64,000 nt of DNA. It comes from Sapria himalayana. Lineage: Eukaryota > Streptophyta > Magnoliopsida > Malpighiales > Rafflesiaceae. The translations under genes were made by a program, and so were the position numbers. This document shows positions 54,356 to 64,000 of this stretch, one piece after another; the first letter of the stretch is position 1, and each line of letters opens with the position of its first letter. The notes below the pieces were generated by a model. The model saw only the letters and a program-made list of their open reading frames with translations. It did not search any database and was not told where the DNA came from. The DNA lies in NCBI GenBank assembly GCA_029783825.1, contig JAREIK010001483.1, forward strand, positions 19,378 through 83,377, in the 5' to 3' direction.

Positions 54356-56652
54356 ATGGCAATGCAGATGGCACAATCCAGCAGTAAATGAAAAATATAA
54401 TAAATTGAAGATGATCATAATTCAAATGATTAAAGTACTGGTAAATCCAATCATCATCCTTTAACGAACCCTCCTATTGTTACGACATGTTCTTCAATTC
54501 CAATTGTAAAAGAAAGACAAGGTACATCTGAACCTCCTGCTCATAAAAAGTATAAGTCTGCTATTGGGAAACTTATGAGATATTAGTTGATTCTAAGGGA
54601 AATGAAACTAGTAGGGTAGCTTGTATACGGCGTAGGAAAGAATACTTGGCAATAAATGATCAAGGTACTTCGGGTTTATGGAAATACTTGAGAGAGATTT
54701 GTTGAAAATTTCCACACATAAAGGAATTAATAGAAGCTCACAAAGGTAAAGACAAGTCACAATCTTTGTTGAGTTAGACGAAAGGTACTAGTTCAGAGGA
54801 TAACAAATTAACTTGTTGGCAATTTGATCAACAACTAGTTCAGGTGGCTTTGGTGAAAATGATCATAAAAGATGAATTGCCTTTTTGTTTTGTTGAGAGG
54901 AATGAGTTTAAGTTATTTTGTGAAGTTAGTGTGCCTCAATTTAAAATTACTTCTAGGCACTCTATATTGAGAGATTGTTTTTCATTGTTTGTGAAGGAAA
55001 AGAAGAAATTATTTTATATCATATCATCTCATTGTTGTAGAGTTTCATTGACTACTGACACTTGGACTAGCATTCAAAATTTGTCTTATATATGTTTGAC
55101 TGTTCATTTCATTGATTCTCAATGGAATATGAATAAAAGGCTTTTGAACTTTTGTGTAATTAAATGTCATTCTAGAGTTAATATTAGAAAATCTATTCAG
55201 TTTTGCATGAATGAATTGGGTTGGAGAAAGTTGATGTGCATTACTATTGACAATGCATCAAATAATGATTTTGCAGTTGAACAATTGAAAAAAAGGCTTG
55301 TGAAGAAAAGTTTTGTACCTTTGAAAGGCGAGCATTTTCATATGAGATGTTGTGCTTATATACTAAACTTAATTGTCAGAGATTTCATTGCGGTAGTTGA
55401 GGGTTCTATTCAAAAAATTAGATGTGTGGTGAAATATGTGAGGAGCAGTCCTAAATGATTAGATATGTTTAAGTTATGTGTTGAAGAACCAAACTTGACA
55501 TATGGATCTTTATTGAAATTAGATTGTCCTACAAGATATAATTTAACTTATTTGATGCTACAAACTAATATAAAATATCAAAAAGAAGTTGATAAGTTGG
55601 AGGACAAAGACAAATGGTTTTTGAAGGAGTTTGGTTCAAACATTCCTACTGAGAGAGACTTAACAAACCCCAAAAATTTGTCTCGTTTCTTGAAAACTTT
55701 TTATGAGATAACTTGTAAATTTTTTGGCATCATAATATTCTACCTCTAGTGTTTATTTTCATGAGATTATTCGAATTTTGAAAAAAATTGAGCTTTGTGA
55801 AAATAGTAGAGATACAATGGCGTCTGAAATGGGTATGAAAATGAGGCAAAAATTCAACAAATATTGGGGTTCTCTCAGTCAACAAATATTATGCTTTTTG
55901 TAGCAAGTGTTGGATCCTAGATATAAGCTCAAATATATCAAGGTTAAGTACTCTTAGCATTATGGAGAGGAATTGGCTAAAAATTTGGTGAAAAAGGTTA
56001 TAAATGCTTTAAATGACATGATAGATGATTATAAAGATTTAAATGAAGATGAATCAAAAAAAGATAATTTCTCTTCAACAGTGTTGAATAAAAATGATGA
56101 TTTATTTGATGGTTGTGATACTTATTTTGATGATTTTTTTTGTTGAATTGGAGAAAGAACAAGAAGTTGCAGCTATGGAAGAGTTGGATAGATACTTGGA
56201 GGACAAACTTGAAAAAAATCGAATTGATTTTGATCTTATAAACTGGTGGAAGGTAAATGAGGGTAGGTATCCTTCTTTGGAAAATGTAGCAAGGGATGTA
56301 TTTGCTATCCAAGCATCTACTGTAGCCTATGAATCTACATTTAGCAATGGGGGGAGAACTTTAGATAAATTTAGGAGTTCTTTAACACCTATTACAGCTG
56401 AAGTTTTCATATGTCTATAAGATTGGTTGTGATGCTCAAACAAACCTATTGAAATTGAAGAATTTGTTCAAGACCTTGATGATAATGAATCAGGTTAGTA
56501 TACAAATCTTGTAAATTTTAATTTAACTTTAACTTATTTTATTCATTCAATTTAATAAAAATATGGTTCAATTACAATTTTTAGAGGGGTCACAAGATCC
56601 AAATATTCTTCCAATTATAGTTGCCCAACTAAATTTGGAATGGGTGTATTAA
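54356..56652 (+). pseudogene. hAT transposase pseudogene, copy 3 (longest central open frame)
   Basis: Its frame is open through most of the catalytic core (54844-55458, 204 codons). It includes Asp at 55057 (TDTWTS) and Asp at 55249 (ITIDN). The hATC part (56094-56420) has Glu at 56331 (AYESTFS), followed by GGRTLDKFRSSLTP. The start is ATG 54356 or ATG 54368. Lesions include TGA and TAA at 54390-54403, a frameshift near 54565, TGA near 54703, AGA to TGA at 55456, an inserted A near 55725 that alters the frame at a stop shared by the other copies, TAG at 55955 and TAA at 56418. The BED-like finger is damaged: both the CxxC region and the final His are changed. It gives the best view of the ancestral core, but it is not functional. 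Confidence 0.93.
56494..56584 (+). other. Predicted 91-nt intron near the 3' end of the hAT3 transposase
   Basis: The donor ATCAG/GTTAGT and acceptor TTTTTAG/AGGGG fit consensus. Splicing joins the hATC exon to a tail of about 22 codons that ends at TAA 56650-56652, and this tail is open in this copy. Confidence 0.65.
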
Positions 56653-56662
56653 ATTTTATAAG

Positions 56663-56751
56663 GTAATATTTTGTTTTTTTATTACACTTTCATCTTATAA
56701 ATTTATGTCTACATGATTAACACGTTTTCATCTTTGGTTGTCCTTCTACAG
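56663..56751 (+). other. Predicted 89-nt intron in the 3' untranslated region of hAT3
   Basis: The donor AAG/GTAATA and acceptor TTCTACAG/TGGAG are at the same spacing as in the other two copies. Confidence 0.55.
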
Positions 56752-57445
56752 TGGAGTAAGAAAAGGGAGGAGTTGTAGAAAAGATAATTAATTGGGTTTG
56801 GATTTTCGTTGTTGTTGTGGGACGGACCTTTGAAATGATTATTATCATGGTTGTTATTAGTTTTATTTTTTTGTTATATTAAGCTGCCTAATTTTAGCAA
56901 TTACTTAACTAGTAATTGTTCTACCAATGTTTGTGGTCATCTTTAGCTATTCCTTAATATTTTAAGTAATTGTTTAAAAAATATAGTGTTGCTATTATGG
57001 TTAACTTTCACTCGACTCAACAAAGCCAACTTGTAAAAAAAATGAACAAAATTAAGCACACATCTCGGTCCCGTTCTATTTAACATTTCTATCCTTTTCT
57101 TCACATCAATGCTTTTGACAAGGTAATGGAACTCGTTTGCGGTATTCAGCCGATTTGACAAAACAAAATTGGCCCAATTTGAGGTTGAAAGATACATAAC
57201 TAAGGAATGATAAATGGTACAACAAAAGGTTTCCACATGAACTAACTTGGGCGGTTTGAAGAAAATAAATAGAAAAAAATGTCCGAACTCAATTCCGTCC
57301 CCGAACTATTTCATCCTACCCAAAATCCCAGATCTCTGTCCAGTCACATTCCGATATTTTCAACCTATGAGATGAGTCTGGATCTTCAAAAAAAATCTCC
57401 GAACTATGGGAAGGGACTGAAGATTTGTAATCCCTATCCAGTCTC
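56752..57445 (+). other. hAT3 3' non-coding and subterminal region
   Basis: This region is collinear with 11197-11893 and 43158-43855, and carries the decayed CCGTCCC/TCTCCGAACT subterminal motifs. I see no coding region. The minus-strand ORF 56943-57236 is regarded as spurious. Confidence 0.5.
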
Positions 57446-57526
57446 ATCCCATTAGCACCCCTAGCATTGAGGGGTTTATAGGTTTTTTTTAATAAAACAA
57501 CAAAAAATTTATTTTTATTTTTTTTA

Positions 57527-57558
57527 ATATTTTCAAAGGTTATAACCTTTGAAAATAT
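57527..57558. repeat. 32-bp perfect palindrome of a satellite monomer
   Basis: It is identical in extent to 22958-22989 and lies immediately downstream of hAT3. Confidence 0.92.
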
Positions 57559-57962
57559 AATAATTTATAAATTTTTTTCAAATGTGAATATAATATTTAG
57601 TTATACTAATCATTATATTTATATATTATATAAATTCAATTTAAATAATTTTATGGATAAATATTCTAATAATAATCAAAAAATAAATTAATAATCCATT
57701 AATAATAATAGATATTAATTATAATATAATTACAAAACTTAAAATGATTCAGAAGCAAAAAAAAATATATTACTATATAATAATTTTTTGTTTATTAATT
57801 TTTTTTATCTTTTAATAATTTATCTATATTTTTTTGATGGAAAATAATTTATATAAATTATATTTGTTTAACTCATAATTTATTTTGTAATTAATATTTA
57901 TATATATATAAACAAATAAATAATTAAAATTAATATTTAAAATTATAATAAAAAAAATATGA

Positions 57963-57996
57963 GACTTATTATTTATTATTTATTATTTATTATTTA
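57963..57996 (+). repeat. Variable TTATTTA heptamer run before the telomere-like block
   Basis: Four units of a 7-bp TTATTTA-type repeat lead into TTAGGGATACC. Equivalent monomers have three units (about 28,037, 22,047 and 23,400) or two (most others), so this is a small variable-number repeat. Confidence 0.65.
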
Positions 57997-59155
57997 GGGA
58001 TACCGGTTTAATTTAAATTAGATCCGTCTCACTAATAATTTATTTTATAATTAATATTTCTATAAAAATAAACTGATAAATAATTAATATAAAAATTTAA
58101 AATTATACTGAATAAAAATTAAAATGAGATTTAACATTTATTATTAATGTATACTAATTTAATAGTTTAAGTATTTAGAGGTTTTGTCGTTAGGAGTTTA
58201 GCAATACAATATTTTCATAGGTTAACCTTTGAAAATATAATAAAACTTACAATTTTTTGAAATGTGAATACAACATTTAGTTATAATAATATTAATAATT
58301 ATATATCATATAAATTCAATAAAACAATTTTTGTGATAGACAATATAATAATGATCAAAAATTAAATTAATAAACTATTAATAAAAAGATAGATATTAAT
58401 TAAAAAATATTTACAAAACCAAAATTGATTCAAATTTAAAGTAAAATATATTACTAGATAATAATTTTTAATTTTTAAATTTTTATTTCTTTTAGAACCG
58501 TATATTTTTTTTATTAAAAATAAATTAATAAATTTATATTTGTCGCACTCATACTTTATTTTGTGATAAATATTTCAATAAAAATAAACTAATAAATAAT
58601 TATAATGAATATTTAAAATTATAATAAATAGAAATAAAAATTAGATTTATTAATTATTAAGTAGTATATAGCAATTTAATGGTATATGTATTTAGGCATT
58701 ACGGGGTTTAAGAGTTTACTAGTTTTAACTATGTATGCATTTAGTGGTTTATAGGTTTTATTTAAGAAAAAAAATAAAAAAAATTATTTTTATTATTTTT
58801 TGATATTTTCAAAGATTATAACCTTTGAAAATATAATAAATTTTAAATGTTTTTCAAAAGTGAATAAATATTTATTTATAATAATCATAAAAATTATATA
58901 TCATATAAATGCAATATAAACAATTTTATTGATAGATATTCTAATAATTATCAAAAAATAAATTAAAAATTTATTATGGATAAGATTGATATTACTTAAA
59001 ATATAATATCAAAACCTAAAATGATTCAAAAGCAAAGAAAAATATATTACTTAATAATAATTTTTTTATGTTTTTATTCTTTTTATAAGCTTCTCTACTT
59101 TTTGATGAAAAATAATTTTTATAAATTATATTTTTAATTCATAATTTAGTTTATA

Positions 59156-59160
<5 letters not shown>

Positions 59161-59202
<42 letters not shown>
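59161..59202. repeat. (TA)21 microsatellite in a satellite monomer
   Basis: There are twenty-one uninterrupted TA units. Homologous monomers have only about 5-8 units (about 13,690 and 31,840), so one HOR copy has expanded. Confidence 0.95.
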
Positions 59203-59203
<1 letters not shown>

Positions 59204-61721
59204 CTAAACAATCAAAATGAATTTTTTAAATTAAAATGAAAACAAATAAAAATGAGATTTATTAATTATTATTTAGGGGATACTTGTTTAAATGATTATC
59301 TATATAGGGGTATCGAGATTTTGTAGTTTAGTGATTTAAGTGTTTAGGCATTTAGTGATTTATAGGTTTTATTTAAATAATAAAATAATAAAAAAATTAT
59401 TTTTTTTCTTTTTTTAACATGTTCAAAGGTTATAATCTTTGAATATATAATAATTTTAAATTTTTTTTCAAAAGTGAATACAATATTTTGTTATAATTAA
59501 TATTAAATTTATATATCAAATATATTAAATATAAATATTTTTATCGATAAATATTCTAATATTGATCAAAAAATAAATTAATAATTTATTATTAATAAGT
59601 TAGATATCAATTAAAATATAATTACAAAACCTAAATTAATTCAGAAACAAAGTAAAATATATTACTATATAATAATTTTTTGTTTTTAATATTTTTATTC
59701 TTTTAATAAGTTTATCTATATCTTTTTGTTAAAAAATAATTTATATAAATTATATTTTTCTAACTTATAATTTATTTTGTATTTAATATTTATATAAAAA
59801 TAAACTAATAAAAAATTAAAATGAATATTTAAAATTAAAATTAAAAAAATAAAAATGAGATTTATTATTTATAATTTAGGATATACCTGTTTAAAAAATT
59901 TATCTATTTAGGGTTTTCGAGATTTAGAAGTTATTGATTTAAGTATTTAGGCATTTAATGGTTTATAGCTTTTAGTTAAACAATGAAATAACAAAAAATT
60001 TATTTTTGATATTTTTTCAAATTTTCAAATGTCATAACATTTGAAAATATAATAATTTTAAACTTTTTTAAAAATGTGAATACAATATTTAGTAATAATA
60101 ACTATTATAACTATATACAATATAAACTAAATATAAATAATTTTATTGATAATATTATATCAATTATCAAAAAATAAATTAATAAACTATTATTAATATG
60201 ATAGATATAAATTAAAAAATAATTAAAAAACCTAAAATGATTCAAAATCAAAGTAAAAATTATTACTAAATAATACTTTTTTTTAGTTTTTGCATCATTT
60301 TATAAGCTTATATATTTTTTTGTTGAAAAATATATTATTTAAATTATATTTATCACTCATAATTTATTTTGTAATTAATAATTCTATAAATTATTTAAAT
60401 TATATATAAGGTTTACGAGTTTAAAGGTTTAGGTATTTAGGGGCTTCATGGTTTAGGAGTTTAGAGATTTATGTATTTAGGCATTTAATGTTTTATAAGT
60501 TATATTTAAACAATGATATAACAAAAAATTATTTTTGTTATTTTTTCTCGTTTTTGAATGTTATAACCTTTGAAAATATAACAATTTTTAAATTTTTTTA
60601 TATGTGAATACTATATCTAGTTATAATAATCTTAATAATTATTATCATATTAATTCAATATAAATAATTATATTGAGAGATATTATATTAATGATCAAAA
60701 AATAAATTAATAAACTATTATTAATAAGATAGATATTTTTAAAAATATATTTGCAAAACGTAAATTTATTCAAAATCAAAGTAAAATATAATAGTAAATA
60801 ATAATTTTTTTGATGTTTTGCTTCTTTTTATAAGTTTATATTATTTGTTATTAAAAGTAAATTATTTAAATTATATTTGTCTTCCACAAAATTTATTTTT
60901 AATTTATAATTCTATAAAAATAAACTAATACATAATTAAAATGAATATTTAAAATTATAATGAATACTAATAAAATTGAGATTTATTATTTATTATTTAG
61001 GATATACTAGTTTAATGGTTTAAGTATTTAGGAGTTTTGGGGGTTAGTGATTTAAGTGGTTAGGACTTTAGTTATTTATAGTTTTTATTTAGAGAATAAA
61101 AAAAATTAAATGTTTTGATTTTTTTTTTAATTTTTGAAGGTTATAACATTTGAAAATATAATAAATTTTATTTTTTTTAAATGTTAATATAATATTTAGT
61201 TATAATATTCTTAATAATTTTATATAATGTAAACTCAATATAAATAATTTTATTAATAGATATTATAATAATGATCAATAAATAATTAATAAACTATTAT
61301 TAATAAGAATAATATAAATTAAAATATAATTGCAAAAACTAAAATCATTCAAAATCAAAATCAAAATATATTACGAAATAATAAATTTTTGTTTAGAAAA
61401 TTTTTCCTCTTTTTATAAGCATATATTTTTTTTTTGATAAAAAATAAATTATTTAAAATAGATTTATCTCACTAATAAATTATTTTGTAATTAATATTTC
61501 TATAAAAATAAAAAGAAATATAATTAAAATAAAAATTTAAAATTACACTTAATAAAAGTTAAAGTGAGATTTATGCTTTATTATTAATGTATACCAATTT
61601 AATAGTTAAGTATTTAAAATTGTTGTCGTTTAGGAGTTTAGCGATTAATGTTTTTAGGCATTTAGTGTTTTATAGGTTTTATTTAAACAATAAAATAACA
61701 AAAAAAATTGTAATTTTTTGT

Positions 61722-61751
61722 TATTTTCAAAGGTTATAACCTTTGAAAATA
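61722..61751. repeat. 30-bp perfect palindrome of a satellite monomer
   Basis: The core AAAGGTTATAACCTTT is flanked by TATTTTC and GAAAATA without a spacer. Confidence 0.92.
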
Positions 61752-64000
61752 TAATAATATTTAAAATTTTTTGAAATGTGAATACAATATTTAGTTATAA
61801 TAATTTTAATAATTATATATCATATAAATTTGATATAAACAATTTTATTGATAGATATTATATTAATGATCAAAAATTAAATTAATAAACTATTAATAAT
61901 AAGATAGATATTAATTAAAAAATATTTACAAAACACAAATTGACTAAAAATTAAAGTAAAAAAATATTACTAGATAATAATTTTTAATTTTTAAAATTTT
62001 ATTTCTATTATAAGCATATATATTTTTTTTGATTAAAAATAAATTATTTAAATTATATTTGTTGCACTCATAATTTATTTTGTAATAAATATTTTTATAA
62101 CATAAAGTTATAAATAAATAAAATGAATATTTAAAATAATACTAAATTGAAATAAAAAATAGATTTCTTAATTATTAACTAGTATATAGCAGTTTAATGG
62201 TTTATGTATTTAGGCATTACGGGCCTTAAGAGTTTACTTATTTTACTGTGTATGCATTTAGTGGTTTATAGGTTTTATTTAAAAATTAAAATAACAAAAT
62301 ATTTATTTTTTTTTTATTTTTTGATATTTTCAAAGGTTATTAAATTTGAAAATATAAAAATTTTTAAATTTTTTTCAAATGTGAATTCAATATTTAGTTA
62401 TAATAATCACTATATTTATATATCATATAAATTCAATATAAACAATATTATTGATAAATATTCTAAAAATGATTAAAAAATAAATTAATAATCAATTATT
62501 AATAAGATAGATATCAATTAAAATATAATAAAAAACCTAAAATGATTCAGAATAAATCAAAATATATTACTATATAATAATTTGTTGCTTTGAAATTTTT
62601 TTTTTAAAAGTTTATCCATATTTTTTGATGAAAATTAATTTATATAAATTATATTTGTCTAATTAATAATTTATTTTTTAATTACTATTTATATAAAAAT
62701 AAACAAATAAATAATTTAAATGAATATTTAAAATTATAATAAAAAAAATAATATTGAGATTTATTCTTTATTATTTTAGGTATACCAGTCTAAATTAAAT
62801 TTGATCTGTCTCACTAATAATTTATTTATTAATTAATATTTCTATAAAAATAAACTGATTAATAATTAAAATAAAATTTAAAATTATACTGAATAAAAAT
62901 TAAATGAGATTTATGAATTTTTATTAATGTGTACCAGTTTAATATTTAAGTATTTAGAGGTTTTTTTCATTTATGACTTTAGTGATTTATGTTTTTAGGC
63001 ATTTAGTGGTTTATAAGTTTTATTTAAACAATGTAATAACAAAAAAATTATTTTTGATATTTTTTCACATTTCAAAGGTTATAAACTTTGATAATATAAA
63101 TAATTTTAAATTTTTTAAAAAATGTGAATACAATATTTTAGTAATAATAATCATTATAATTATATATAATATAAACAAAATATAAACAATTTTATTCATA
63201 GATATGATAATCAATTAATAAAATGTAAAATTATTATGCTATTATTAATATGATTGATATAAATTAAAATATAATTGCAAAACCTAAAAATATCAAAATC
63301 CAAGTAAAATTTATTACTAAATAATAATTTTATTTTAGTTTTTGCTACTTTTTATCAGCTTATATTTTTTTTGATTAAAAATAAATATTCTAAATTATAT
63401 TTGTATCACTATAAATTTATTTAGGTAATAATATTTTAATAAATTATTTAAATTATATTTAAGGCTATGAGTTGTAAAAGTTTAGTATTTAGGGGCTTTT
63501 GTGTTTAGGAGTTTAGAGGTTTAAGTGTTTAGGTATGTAGTGGTTTATAATTTTCATTTAAACAATGATATAACAAAAATTTTTTTTTTATAATTTTTTT
63601 AATTTTTGAAGGTATAACGTTTGAAATATATAATTTTGAATTTTTTTCAAATGTAAATATAATATTTAGTTATAAAAATCTAATAATTATAAGTCATTTA
63701 AATTCAATAAAAAATTCCATTGCTAGATATTATAATAATGATCAAAAAAATTTTAAAAACTATTATTAATAAGATAGATATTATTTATAATTATTTGTAA
63801 AATCTAAATTTATTCAAAATTAATGTAAAATATCTTACTAATAAATATTTTTTATTGTTTTGCTTTTTTACAACATGATATTTTGTTATTAAAATAAATT
63901 ATTTAATTAATTTGTCTTATCTCATAATTTATTTTGATTTATAATTCTATAATAATAAACTAATAAATAATTAAAAATAATATTTAAAATATAATGAATA

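Larger units (their letters stand above)
53772..57463 (+). mobile_element. hAT DNA transposon, copy 3 (3692 bp, full length, inactive)
   Basis: The ends are TTGGGCTACTTATGGGAC (left) and ATCCCATTAGCACCCCTA (right), more decayed than in copies 1 and 2. The internal structure is the same. The satellite on the right (TTATACTAATCATTATATTT) matches that after hAT1. An AT microsatellite lies at about 53972-53992 in the leader. Confidence 0.94.
57464..64000 (+). repeat. Satellite array, block 10 (HOR copy 4, right part, continues beyond window)
   Basis: Landmarks lie near 57541, 58216, 58819, 59426, 60035, 60563, 61142, 61736, 62338, 63079 and 63614. The order of monomer variants follows that after hAT1 (for example CATGTTCAAAGGTTATAATC near 59,420 and 13,905). 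An empty counterpart of the hAT site (TATGCATTTAGTGG) lies near 58,738 and another near 62,257. No gene is supported. ORFs at 62204-62476 and 62973-63185 are compositional. Confidence 0.9.

Noticed and set aside
1..64000. CRISPR array, suggested by regularly spaced palindromic repeats.
   Set aside because: The spacing is about 530-600 bp and the material between repeats is itself repeated. This is a eukaryotic satellite.
1..64000. Plastid or mitochondrial insertion, or tRNA and rRNA genes.
   Set aside because: I recognised no organellar gene and no tRNA or rRNA motif by eye. A tRNA or rRNA scan would be needed to exclude short remnants.

Overview
This window looks like heterochromatic nuclear DNA of a flowering plant, probably a dicot, although the species cannot be told from the sequence. 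The evidence is a very AT-rich satellite array, hAT transposons that encode a plant-type BED-finger/hATC transposase, and degenerate tracts resembling the plant telomere repeat TTTAGGG. I see no intact host gene, tRNA, rRNA or CRISPR array.

The bulk of the window is a satellite with monomers mostly about 530-600 bp long. Each monomer carries two recognisable landmarks. One is a block of about ten degenerate 8-bp repeats of the form NNTTTAGN. The other is a nearly perfect palindrome of up to 32 bp, centred on AAAGGTTATAACCTTT. Between them the monomer is AT-rich and non-coding.

Two other repeats are embedded in the array. The first is a roughly 2.4-kb unclassified segment, called 'unit A' here, at 2804-5248, 23562-26022 and 46861-48552 (the last internally deleted). 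The second is a 3.7-kb hAT transposon at 8222-11911, 40175-43873 and 53772-57463, plus a 100-bp remnant at 27438-27538. The hAT copies sit at the same satellite position beside the same 8-bp target duplication (GCATTTAG), and they share ancestral lesions. They therefore look like copies of one insertion that spread by amplification of a large higher-order repeat (HOR), not by independent transposition.

The inferred HOR order is satellite, unit A, satellite, hAT, then a long satellite stretch. Copy 1 runs from before the window to about 19.29 kb. Copy 2 runs from about 19.29 to 35.5 kb and has lost most of its hAT. Copy 3 runs from about 35.6 to 43.93 kb; its first 3.1 kb is inverted and its unit A is deleted. 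Copy 4 runs from about 43.93 kb past the window end. Copies 1 and 4 keep nearly equal spacing (about 2.80 kb) from the phase marker to unit A.

No genes act together here. The transposase copies are pseudogenes, each with several stops and frameshifts, but all three retain the DDE-type catalytic residues, a 91-nt intron near the 3' end of the coding region and an 89-nt intron in the 3' untranslated region. Short ORFs in the satellite are by-products of its composition.
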